Positions 45,001 through 55,608 of a stretch of 64,000 bases of DNA are shown here, in pieces (position 1 is the stretch's first letter; every line of letters begins with the position of its first letter). The stretch lies in contig JACPZX010000016.1 of assembly GCA_016195325.1 (NCBI GenBank), forward strand, positions 72,703 to 136,702, in the 5' to 3' direction. Both the position numbers and the translations under genes were made by a program. A model generated the notes under the pieces. That model was not told where the DNA came from and made no database searches. It saw only the letters and a program-made list of their open reading frames with translations. This stretch comes from Acidobacteriota bacterium. Lineage in GTDB: Bacteria; Acidobacteriota; Polarisedimenticolia; JACPZX01.

Positions 45001-45897
45001 CTCGAGGCCCAGCCAGTCGATCATCGACTGCGCCGGGATGATCGCCGTCCCTCTCCCGTACCGGACGTTGAACCCCGACGACTGCAGGAGAGCCCCCGTC
45101 AGGACGGCGAGGTCGTAGTCGTTTCCCCCCTTCGTCTCGAGGGTCGCCTGCGCCCCCTTCAGGAACCCGAAGTAGGTCTCGAAGCGGAAGTTGTTCCTGA
45201 CGTACTGGTAGATCTTGAGGGGGTCGTGGCCGAGCTGCGTCGCGAGCGCGGAGATGTCCGGCGTGATCGTGGTTCCGGAGCTGATGCCGACGCCGGCGTC
45301 CTCGATCAGCGCGGGGGTCGCGACCATCAGGGCGGGGGCGCCGAGAGGCACGGGATCGAGGCGCACCTCCGGGACGGGGTTGTAGATCACGCGGCGAGGG
45401 GGGGCGGGCTCGCGGCTGAGAGTCCGGAGAGCGCTCTCCGCCGCCTTCTGGATGCGGCGGACGGCCCGGGCGACGACCGCCGGCCGCCCCGCCGACGTCC
45501 CGAGCGACGGCTCGAGATCGAGGACCTTCTCGACGGCGTCGAACGCGCCGCGAGGGACCGCGGGGGACGAGGCCAGCGTCCGCTGAAGCTCGTCGTAGGC
45601 GACGCGGAGGCTCTTCATCTCGAGGAGGAGCATCGAGGCGGAGTCACCGGTTCGCGACAGGTCGAGGATCCGATTCAGCGAGTCGTAGGTGGCGGCGGTG
45701 GCGTGCGCGAGAGGCGATCCCTCGCGCGAGCGCTCCTCAATGAGCTTCTGGATAGCGCCTTCGGTCGCGGCGGGGTCCGGCAGGGTCTGGGCAGGAGTCC
45801 ACGGTGCGCCGGCGGCGGCCGCGACGAGCGCGACGACGAGGGGGAGGGACGCGCTCCGGAAGCGCCGGAGCCATGAGGCGAAGGCAGGGTCGCGCAT
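39001..45897 (-). CDS. Giant secreted RHS/YD-repeat protein with C-terminal nuclease-like toxin
   Basis: A 2298-residue polymorphic toxin. A signal peptide (residues 15-37) is followed by a helical region, then a transglutaminase-like domain (about 205-370, GHDPLKIYQYVRNNF and GGNDYDLAVLTGALL) whose catalytic cysteine position holds no Cys. Around residue 890 the RHS shell begins (LTGDPVNIANGNFFRDETDF), followed by dozens of YD repeats (YDAAGRL, YDALNRL). The RHS core ends at NPYAYANNRPDMFVDPLGL near 2071. The variable tail of 227 residues ends with a restriction-endonuclease-like domain (about 2222-2298): RYVD with D2225, ESK with E2234 and K2236, QIAKD and WHFFTSP. GGAGG lies nine bases before the ATG at 45897. 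A small gene, probably immunity, starts seven bases after the stop. Confidence 0.92.
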   Translation of the reverse strand: MRDPAFASWLRRFRSASLPLVVALVAAAAGAPWTPAQTLPDPAATEGAIQKLIEERSREGSPLAHATAATYDSLNRILDLSRTGDSASMLLLEMKSLRVAYDELQRTLASSPAVPRGAFDAVEKVLDLEPSLGTSAGRPAVVARAVRRIQKAAESALRTLSREPAPPRRVIYNPVPEVRLDPVPLGAPALMVATPALIEDAGVGISSGTTITPDISALATQLGHDPLKIYQYVRNNFRFETYFGFLKGAQATLETKGGNDYDLAVLTGALLQSSGFNVRYGRGTAIIPAQSMIDWLGLEDAGAANSILNTAGISAVPVVNGSVIDNYRVDRLWVEVETAPRPGSPLAWVRLDPAFKKHNLDPGVPGILAAVPFDETTYLSVTRTQLTYEFYRDQVSTWLQTHMPGTSAGDVPFGMSVIPDVGSGLPRSLPYQLLTFNTIYTSIPSTLMHKSTIRVRYLGATQLSQQIILPDTSLQRITVSYRVNPSEQGIVNGFGGLANTPPGAVHVIPDLKLDGATLASGGLIPYLATVSVEIDFTKPGDVFDGTSTHTLRAGEWSAIGIDAYQISDAHLQRQAQIVVNAIALKSSGGTPDPDELIGAFLYLAIMEYHHDVRAGDEVLTGLAHYRQVVQVSEGAALANQQIFSVVGTPFTTLPGGLTVDVPRLNRTNFALNNDNTLTAQLRRIAGFNGSAQEHALWEGFLNVPGISTIKSLQIAKSTAIPVFVIDDTDSDPNNNCSVLCPQLTLDSTTKASIQADVASGRRVTVPKNPTPLNSWTGVGYITELPATGSAGYIISGGLASASSETSSGAVPPGVASGGSVTIILQDGTVLVVPIGLLGNGQGAGLTGDPVNIANGNFFRDETDFSIPALGEPLAFRRAYNSQSTFAGPLGIGWTHPYSDFMAPQPGGAVIWINAQGTAYTFAAGGVAGTYVSPPGLAETLTSSGGTYRLESHEGRVMLFDAAGKLTSRADRNGSTFTFGYDGSGRLATVTDPAARALTLTYGAGNRILAVSDFTGRSWAYGYDGGGRLALVTSPSNGQTPARVTAYAYDGAGRLISTTEPNGGVRQVRYYANGRVAQVIDPLGGAMSLVYNPFKSSTAVIDERGRTEIHEFNASGNPTAITHADGSVDRWTWASNLMQSHTDPLGATETFQYNADGNLTRGVDPTLRETTYEYAPTYSSVTKVTRPVGRQMVFAYDAHGNVQQVTDPGLKVRTQINNAQGLPSSVTDQRLVTTSLTYNLDGQLATRSRPLSWSETFAYNPRGTLQSATDPKGDPRSFTYDLLDRLLTTTDSATSVERRLYDAGGQLVQLTNVRGGVTTYAYDLLGRLTRQTNPDGSTRRFDYDAVGNLVADTDELGRTTRYVYDARNRCVRTTFADGGVAARDYDAAGRLIAVTDPLGNTTRSEHDAAGRLTRSVDALGHDILRAYDAAGNLDTVTDRRGGVTRFKYDSNLKIIETDGPAGQLETFDFDAAGHETERTRYDISGVGTVPPDPRTLPAAIKRRLIRTYDALGRVDTETDPVGGVTQFTYDAAGNALSVKDPRLNTSSYHYTAAGNLVDRVTQPDLGQSLIAYDAAGNRTQVTTPTGGKYKWTYDSRNRVSTQTDPLGSVTQYRYDLAGNVTQVLNPDGGWVKRSYDPVNRLRRTDRSDGSFTERIYDRAGNLVRASTDKTTLDLTYDALNRLTSETLGLKGTSFTKTVQYQYDFEGNLKNVTDPTARVLTYGYDLAGHLTSVASTTLGSVATITPDGYGQRGTVAYGNGRTGTFLFDKNGRPTSIDWTSPIAQFGYVRDPAGSPTSLTERLGGSLETLNITYDALNRPVVSTASASPGTRSESFAYDLNGNPTNPGAGGATTFNAANQAVAHAGTSYAYDAQGNRKSAIPTSGNTVVTTHDPENRIVSIVSGPSRTDITYDGLERPVQILQDGVTTRLVYAIQNRLAAFDGSGSAIARYTMSPRVDDVFAVESGANAYYAMTDAVGSVRAVTNGAGAVVGTRLLSLFGRQVATTGTPDVIPLGFGARPFYLGGALIDQRARLYDPALATFVSNDPLGVLSKFPNPYAYANNRPDMFVDPLGLSPEGPSLWNRVFGGLKAVGGLAEDALGILGLLAPEPTMLTKVGGVLLIGHGTDQLQAGLRQLWTGEATRTLTSQGLGAGAELLGFSENQSYYIGEFGDAGIGIVLSLGTTAGLQAATTAPRIGATGVVGETALKELGGESQVFFQTSQGARYVDQLVNGVANESKVGYTSLTQSVTTQIAKDAELIQSGKVDGAVWHFFTSPVTGQVGPSGPLLQALQNAGITVVIH

Positions 45898-46209
45898 CGT
45901 CCGAATCCTCCAGGTCGACAGGGAACCTGATCGGAGGCGGACATCCTCCGAGGGGGGAGGATCGCCGGAGGTCAGGTCCGGGCGGGGCGTGGGGAGATTG
46001 TACCGAATTTCCGGGTGGATCGTGCGTTAATTCTTCGGAAGATCGAAAGCGCCCCCAGCCGAAGGAGCGGCCCTCCGAACCCACGCCTGACGCCTCGAAG
46101 AATCCGGGCGGCACCGCTCGACAGGGACTCCGCGCGTGTTCCAACATGGTGGGGCTCGACGTCCGGCCCCGCGGCCCGCGGTGCGGACGTCCGGTCGGGG
46201 GCAGTTGAC
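45898..46209. other. 312-base divergent intergenic region between RHS and MopE-like genes
   Basis: There is no credible gene here. On the minus strand a TACAAT box (46002-45997) could serve the RHS gene, though no matching -35 is seen. The RHS leader contains a 7-bp hairpin, ATCCTCC (45943-45949) with GGAGGAT (45956-45962). On the plus side, from about 46060, the DNA is G+C-rich without a recognisable promoter. The two divergent secreted-protein genes probably share regulation from this segment. Confidence 0.45.
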
Positions 46210-49586
<3,377 letters not shown>

Positions 49587-49590
<4 letters not shown>

Positions 49591-51452
49591 CGGACTCCTC
49601 GACGACTCACAACGTCTCGGATCTCGATCAGGCCGCCATCCGGCGCATGGCGGAGGCCGTAACCGCCGACGAGTTCTGCTCGCACTGGCTCGATCTGCAG
49701 GCCCGCATGATCGAGGGGGTCACCGGCGGGCTCGTCGTCCTCGAGGGGCGCGAGGCCGGGGGCTTCGCGCCCGTCGCCTCCTGGCCGAAGGACCTTCGCG
49801 ATCGGCGCGGGCTCCAGGGGGTGATCGAGCGCACGCTGCGCGAGCGCAAGGGTGTCGTGATGCGCAACGACTCCCTGGGGCCCGTTGACTCCCCCGACGC
49901 GATCCGGCAGCTCCTCGCGCTCCCTCTCCTCATCGGCCAGAGGCTCCACGGCGTGGCCGCCCTCGAGATGGCCCCGCGCGCGCAGGGGCCGCTCCTCGCC
50001 GCCATGAAGCAGCTCCAGTGGGGGATCGCCTGGCTCCAGAACTGGATCCTGAGGCAGACGGCGTGGCCCGAGGCGCACCTCAAGCACCGGCTGACCACGT
50101 CGCTCGAGATGGCGGCGGTGATCCTCGAGGAGCGGGACTACAAGTCCGCCGCCACCGCCTTCCTCACCGAGCTGGCGACGCGGCTCGACTGCGATCGGGC
50201 GAGCCTCGGCATCCTCAAGGGGAAGCGCGTCCGGATCCAGGCCCTGTCGCACAGCTCCGATTTCCGGAAGCAGATGAACCTCATCCGGGGCATCGAGGCC
50301 GCGATGGCCGAGAGCCTCGACCAGCAGGCCCCCCTCGTGTACCCGGAGCCGGCCGACGGCGGCGGGCGCATCCTGCGCGAGCACGAGGCGCTCGCGCGGG
50401 GACACGGCTCGGAGGCGATCTGCACGATCCCCTACGTCGATTCGGAAGGGGCTTTCTTCGGCGCGCTCCTCCTCGAGCGCTCGCAGGCGAGGCCCTTCGA
50501 CCGATCCACGATGGACGTCTGCGACGGCGTCGCGGCGATCGCCGGCCCCATCCTCGAGGAGAAGCGCCGCGGAGGGCGCGCGCTGCCCGTCGCGGCGTGG
50601 GAGTCGCTGAGGAGCCACGTCCGGGATCTCCTCGGGCCGCGCCACTTCGCGCTCAAGCTCTCGGCGGCGGGCCTCGCCCTCCTCGTCGTCTTCTTCACGT
50701 TCGCGAAGGGGCCGTTCCGCGTGACGGCGAAGACGACGCTCCAGGGGCAGATCCGCCGCGTCGCCTCCTCCCCCTTCAAGGGTTACATCCAGGAGGCCGC
50801 CGCCCGCGCCGGCGACATCGTCGAAGCGGGGGCGCTCCTGTGCCGCCTCGACGATCGCGACCTCCTCCTCGAGCGCACGAAGTGGTCGACCGAGCGGGAG
50901 CAGTACGTCCTCGAGCACCGGCGGTCGCTCGCGCAGGGGGACCTCGCGGCGATGAAGGTCCTGGGCAAGAAGGTCAACCAGGCCGAGGCCCAGATGGCGC
51001 TCCTCGACGAGCAGCTCGCGCGCACGAGGGTTGTCGCGCCGTTCCGGGGCCTCGTCGTGAGCGGCGACCTGAGCCAGTCGCTCGGGGCGCCGGTCGACGC
51101 CGGCCAGATCCTCTTCGAGATCGCGCCGCTCGACTCGTACCGCCTGATGCTGCAGGTCGGGGAGTGGGATGTCTCCTACGTGCAGCCGGGCCAGGAGGGG
51201 CGGCTGATCCTGACCTCGCTCCCGGACGAGAAGCTTCCGTTCAAGGTGACGAAGATCACCCCCGTCTCCCTCAGCGAGGAAGGGCGGAGCTACTTCCGGG
51301 TCGAGGCGGCGCTGGCCGGGGCCTCCGAGCGCCTTCGCCCCGGGATGGAGGGGTACGCCAAGGTCGACATCGATCGCCGCCGCCTGATCTGGATCTGGAC
51401 CCGCGATCTCATCGACTGGGCCCGGCTCAAGATCTGGTCGTGGTGGCCGTAA
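49587..51452 (+). CDS. GAF-HlyD fusion, inner-membrane adaptor
   Basis: A 621-residue protein. The first 350 residues are cytosolic and contain a helical start and a GAF domain (about 175-320, LDCDRASLGILKGKRVRIQAL and ICTIPYVDSEGAFFGALLLERS). One transmembrane helix follows (about 354-374, FALKLSAAGLALLVVFFTF), then a periplasmic membrane-fusion domain: the lipoyl-like halves YIQEAAARAGDIVEAGALLCRLDDRD and RTRVVAPFRGLVVSGDLSQSLG flank a short hairpin, with beta-barrel segments after them. It looks like a type I secretion adaptor given a cytosolic sensor. The TTG at 49587 overlaps the MopE-like stop; the next gene starts ten bases after its stop. Confidence 0.85.
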
Positions 51453-51462
51453 GCGCCGTGCC

Positions 51463-53610
51463 GTGACCGAGACCCTCTTCAGCCCCTCCTGGTACCGGGT
51501 GGCGACGCTCAAGCCGCGCCTCCGGGCCCACGCCCGCATCGACCGGCACGAGTACCGCGGCGAGGTCTGGTTCGTCCTGCTCGACGCCGCGAAGGGAGCC
51601 CACTACCGGTTCACGCCGCAGGCCCACCACGTCATCGCGATGATGGACGGGGAGCGGACGATCCAGCGGATCTGGGAGAACGCGGTCGAGCGCTTCGGCG
51701 ACGACGCGCCGACCCAGTCCGAGATCATCCAGCTCCTGAGCCAGCTCCACTCGGCCGATCTCCTCATCTCGGAAGTGGCCCCCGACACCGAGGAGCTGCT
51801 CCGCCGCGCGCGCAAGATCCGGCGCGACCGCTGGTGGATGAACCTGCGCACGCCGCTGGCCATCCGGATCCCGCTGGTCGATCCCGAGAGATTCCTGAAG
51901 GCGACGCTCCCCCTCGCGCGCCCCGCCCTCTCGGCCCTCGGCGGGCTCGTCTGGCTCGCGGTGGTCGCGTCCGCCGTGGCGGTCGCGGCGACGCACTGGC
52001 CGGAGCTGACGCGCAACGTCATCGATCGGGTCCTCTCGATCGACAACCTCCTGATCCTGTGGGTCGCGTACCCGCTGGTGAAGATCCTCCACGAGCTGGG
52101 CCACGGCTACACCGTCAAGCACTGGGGGGGCGAGTGCCACGAGATGGGGATCCTCCTGCTCGTGCTGGTCCCGGTGCCGTACGTCGACGCCTCCGCGTCG
52201 TCGCAGTTCCGCGAGCGGCATCGGCGCGCGCTGGTCGCCGCCTCGGGGATCTTCGTCGAGGTCTTCCTCGCGGCGATCGGCCTCCTCGCCTGGGCGACTA
52301 TCGAGCCGGGGATCCTGAGGTCGGTCGCCTACAACGTGGCGCTGATCGGAAGCGTCTCGACGATCCTCTTCAACGCGAACCCTCTTCTGCGCTACGACGG
52401 CTACTACGTCCTGTCGGATCTCGTCGACGTCCCGAACCTCGCCCAGCGCGGCCGGAACTACGTCATCTACCTCGTGCAGAAGCACGGGCTCCGGATCAAG
52501 GACGTCCCGCTCCCCTACGCGGCCCCGGGAGAGCGCTTCTGGTTCGTCTTCTACACGGTGGCGTCGTTCCTGTACCGCGCGGTCATCTACTCGGCGATCA
52601 TCTTCGTCATCGCGACGAAGTTCTTCACGATCGGCCTCGTCCTCGCCGCGTGGGCGCTCGCGGGGATGATCCTCCTGCCAATCTGGAAGGGGGCGAAGTT
52701 CCTCCTCACCGACCCCGCCCTGAGGGAGGGGCGCGGGAGGGCCGTGGCGCTCACATGCGTTCTCCTCGCCCTCGTCGCGCTCGCCTTCTTCGTGATGCCC
52801 TTCCCCTGCTGGACGCGGGCCGAGGGGGTCGTCTCGGTTCCCGACGAAGCGCTCCTGCGGGCCCGCACCAGCGGCTTCGTGACCCGCGTCGCGGGCCGGC
52901 CCGGCGACCGCGTCGCGCGCGGCGATCTCCTCGTCGAGACGAGCGATCCGTTCCTCGTCGCCAACGCCAGGGTCCTCAGGGCGCAGCTCGAGGAGATGCA
53001 GAGCCGCTACGACGCCGCGCGGACCCAGGACAACGTCGACGCGAAGGTCCTCGCCGAGGAGCTGCGCGACACGGCCGCCAACCTCGCGCGGGCCGAGGAG
53101 AGGGCGGACGAGCTGAAGCTCCTGGCGCCGACGTCGGGGAGCCTCATCCTCCCCGACGCCGAGGACCTCCCCGACCTCTACCTGAAGCAGGGGGACCTGG
53201 TCGGCTACGTCCTGGACGTCGAGAGGCCGACGATCCGCGTCGTCGTCCCGCAGAGCCAGGTCGATCTCGTGCGGAACCGGACGATCGCGGTCCAGGTGCG
53301 GCTCGCGCAGCGGGTCGATCGGACGCTCGCGGCCACCGTCCGCCGCGAGATCCCCGGCGCGATCGAGCGCCTGCCGAGCACGGTCCTCGGGCGCGCGGGA
53401 GGCGGCGAGATCGCGATCGATCCTTCCGACGAAGGGGGGCGCAAGACCTTCGAGAAGACCTTCCAGTTCGAGCTGCAGCTCACCGACGCCCCCGAGGCCA
53501 TCTTCGTCGGGGGGCGCGCCTACGTCCGCTTCGATCACGGCTACGTCCCCGCGGCGTTCCAGATCTGGCGGATGGTCCGGCAGCTCGTCCTGAGGCGGCT
53601 GAATGTCTAG
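51463..53610 (+). CDS. PqqD-like/site-2 protease (M50)/HlyD fusion
   Basis: A 715-residue polytopic protein. Residues about 15-105 resemble a PqqD-type peptide-recognition domain (EVWFVLLDAAKGAHYRFTP, DGERTIQRIWENAVERFG). An M50 metalloprotease core follows, with zinc motif H210-E211-L-G-H214 and the third ligand D312 in NPLLRYDGYY, set in about eight membrane helices. After the last helix (about 425-447) there is a periplasmic HlyD-like region (ARTSGFVTRVAGRPGDRVARGDLLVE, a coiled-coil hairpin, then APTSGSLILPDAEDL). Annotated relatives are called peptide zinc metalloprotease proteins. It probably cleaves or guides a substrate at the inner membrane. The GTG start follows the previous stop by ten bases; its own stop overlaps the SecA-like start by eight. 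Confidence 0.85.
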   Translation: MTETLFSPSWYRVATLKPRLRAHARIDRHEYRGEVWFVLLDAAKGAHYRFTPQAHHVIAMMDGERTIQRIWENAVERFGDDAPTQSEIIQLLSQLHSADLLISEVAPDTEELLRRARKIRRDRWWMNLRTPLAIRIPLVDPERFLKATLPLARPALSALGGLVWLAVVASAVAVAATHWPELTRNVIDRVLSIDNLLILWVAYPLVKILHELGHGYTVKHWGGECHEMGILLLVLVPVPYVDASASSQFRERHRRALVAASGIFVEVFLAAIGLLAWATIEPGILRSVAYNVALIGSVSTILFNANPLLRYDGYYVLSDLVDVPNLAQRGRNYVIYLVQKHGLRIKDVPLPYAAPGERFWFVFYTVASFLYRAVIYSAIIFVIATKFFTIGLVLAAWALAGMILLPIWKGAKFLLTDPALREGRGRAVALTCVLLALVALAFFVMPFPCWTRAEGVVSVPDEALLRARTSGFVTRVAGRPGDRVARGDLLVETSDPFLVANARVLRAQLEEMQSRYDAARTQDNVDAKVLAEELRDTAANLARAEERADELKLLAPTSGSLILPDAEDLPDLYLKQGDLVGYVLDVERPTIRVVVPQSQVDLVRNRTIAVQVRLAQRVDRTLAATVRREIPGAIERLPSTVLGRAGGGEIAIDPSDEGGRKTFEKTFQFELQLTDAPEAIFVGGRAYVRFDHGYVPAAFQIWRMVRQLVLRRLNV

Positions 53611-55594
53611 CCTCGTGCTCCGCGGCCGGATCCCGGCGGGGTTTTACCCGGAGCGCCGGACCGCCGAGGAGGGGCCGGTCGACCGGTGGGCCGACGACGT
53701 CCTCGCGCGGCTCTGGCGATTCCGCAGGCCACGGCTCCGCCGCTTCCGGGCGATCGTCCTGGAGGTGAACCGCCACGCCGCGTCCGTGGCCGCGCTCGGC
53801 GACCAGGAGGTGCAGTGGCGGATCCGCGATCTGCGCTCCGAGCTCCGCGCGGACGGATTCACGCGCGACAGCGTCGCCCGCGTTTTCGCGCTCGTCCGCG
53901 AGGTCGCCACGCGCCGCCTCGAGATGCGCCACTTCGACGTCCAGATCCTCGGGGGGTACGTTCTCCTGCAGGGGATGGTCGCCGAGATGAACGCCGGCGA
54001 GGGGAAGACTCTCACCGCCACCCTCCCCGCCTGCGCCATGGGGCTCGCGGGGGTGCCGGTCCACATCATCACGGTCAACGACTACCTGGCGAAGCGGGAC
54101 TCCGAGTGGATGAAGCCCGTCTACGCCGCCTTCGGGCTGAGCGTGGGGTGCGTCGTGCAGGGGGCCGGGATCGAGGACCGGCGCCAGGCCTATCGCAGCG
54201 ACATCACCTATTGCACCAACAAGGAGATCGTCTTCGACTACCTGAGGGACCGCCTCGAGATCGGCCGCAAGCCCGGCGAGATCCAGGCGCGGCTCGACCG
54301 GCTCTCGGGGGGGCGCGGGAAGCTCCGGAGCGTGAGGCTCCGCGGCCTCTGCTTCGGGATCGTCGACGAGGCGGACAGCGTCCTCATCGACGAGGCGCGG
54401 ACGCCGCTCATCATCGCGGGCCAGGGGGAGAACGCGTACGAGTCGACGGTCTACCGCCAGGCGCTCGAGGTGAGCGAGCGCCTCGAAGAGGGGGACGACT
54501 ACACCGTCGACTTCCCGCACCGGACGATCGATCTCACGGAGGCGGGGAAGGCGCACCTCGGCGAGATCGGGGCCGCGCTCGGCGGCTTCTGGGCGTCGCG
54601 GCTGAGGCGCGAGGAGATCGTGAAGAAGGCGCTGACCGCCCGCCTCCTCTTCCACAAGGACCGGCACTACGTCGTGAAGCGAGGGAAGGTCGAGATCGTC
54701 GACGAGTACACGGGGCGCATCATGCACAGCCGATCGTGGGAGGGTGGGCTCCACCAGCTCATCGAGGCGAAGGAGGACTGCCCTCTCACGATGCAGAACG
54801 AGACGCTCGGCCGGATCAGCTACCAGCGATTCTTCCGCCGCTACCTCGCCCTCGCGGGCATGACCGGCACCGCCCGCGAGGCGCGGCGCGAGCTCGCCAC
54901 CGTGTACCATCTGCACGTCGTGACGATCCCGACCAACAAGCCGTCCCGCCGCGAAGGGCTGCCGATGAGAATCTTCGTGACCGCCGAACAGAAATGGCGC
55001 GCCGTCGTCGCCCGGATCGCCGAGCTGCACGCGATCGGGCGCCCGGTCCTCGTCGGGACGCGGACCGTGGCCGATTCCGAGCGCCTCGCCGTGCTCCTCG
55101 CGGAGGCGGGGATGGAATGCCTCGTCCTCAACGCCCTCCAGGACGAGCGGGAGGCCCAGATCGTCTCGCGCGCCGGCCGCCTCGGCCAGATCACCGTCGC
55201 GACGAACATGGCGGGGCGCGGCACCGACATCAAGCTCACGGCGGACGTCGAGGCGCTCGGCGGGCTGCACGTCCTCGCGACGGAGCTGCACGACGCCGGG
55301 CGCATCGACCGGCAGCTCTTCGGCCGCTGCGGGAGGCAGGCGGACGCCGGGACTCACGAGGCCTTCGTCTCGTTCGAGGACGAGATGCTCCGGATCCGTG
55401 CGCTGCGCGCCTTCCGCGTCATCCCCGCGTCGTGGATCGATCCCTCGGCCGCGCCGGGGAGCTGGCTGGCGCGCGCTCTCTTCCGCGGGGCCCAGGCCGC
55501 CGCCGAGAGGAACCACTACCTGATCCGACGCGATCTCCTCCGCATCGACGAACACGTGGACACCGCGCTGGCCTTCTCGGGCCGGGGCGAATAG
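53603..55594 (+). CDS. Short SecA-like ATPase
   Basis: A 663-residue relative of the SecA translocation motor. The DEAD motor is intact: Walker A MNAGEGKT (residues 129-136), the VNDYLAKRD motif, Walker B IVDEADSVLIDEARTPLII (near 252) and the second-domain motif TNMAGRGTDIKL (near 532), followed by LFGRCGRQADAG in place of the usual R-SGRQGDPG arginine-finger region. A preprotein-crosslinking segment is present between the motor parts. Typical SecA has about 830-950 residues; here the long helical scaffold/wing region and the C-terminal zinc tail are missing. This looks like a dedicated accessory SecA rather than the housekeeping copy. It overlaps the M50 fusion gene. Confidence 0.88.
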   Translation: MSSLVLRGRIPAGFYPERRTAEEGPVDRWADDVLARLWRFRRPRLRRFRAIVLEVNRHAASVAALGDQEVQWRIRDLRSELRADGFTRDSVARVFALVREVATRRLEMRHFDVQILGGYVLLQGMVAEMNAGEGKTLTATLPACAMGLAGVPVHIITVNDYLAKRDSEWMKPVYAAFGLSVGCVVQGAGIEDRRQAYRSDITYCTNKEIVFDYLRDRLEIGRKPGEIQARLDRLSGGRGKLRSVRLRGLCFGIVDEADSVLIDEARTPLIIAGQGENAYESTVYRQALEVSERLEEGDDYTVDFPHRTIDLTEAGKAHLGEIGAALGGFWASRLRREEIVKKALTARLLFHKDRHYVVKRGKVEIVDEYTGRIMHSRSWEGGLHQLIEAKEDCPLTMQNETLGRISYQRFFRRYLALAGMTGTAREARRELATVYHLHVVTIPTNKPSRREGLPMRIFVTAEQKWRAVVARIAELHAIGRPVLVGTRTVADSERLAVLLAEAGMECLVLNALQDEREAQIVSRAGRLGQITVATNMAGRGTDIKLTADVEALGGLHVLATELHDAGRIDRQLFGRCGRQADAGTHEAFVSFEDEMLRIRALRAFRVIPASWIDPSAAPGSWLARALFRGAQAAAERNHYLIRRDLLRIDEHVDTALAFSGRGE

Positions 55595-55608
55595 AGGGAC
55601 ACCTGCTC

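Noticed and set aside
39004-45876. A 2290-codon open frame antisense to the RHS gene
   Set aside because: Arg/Asp/Val-rich low-complexity translation without domains or a signal. It mirrors the RHS codon bias and is a known effect of very G+C-rich genes; the RHS frame has signal peptide, YD repeats and toxin tip.
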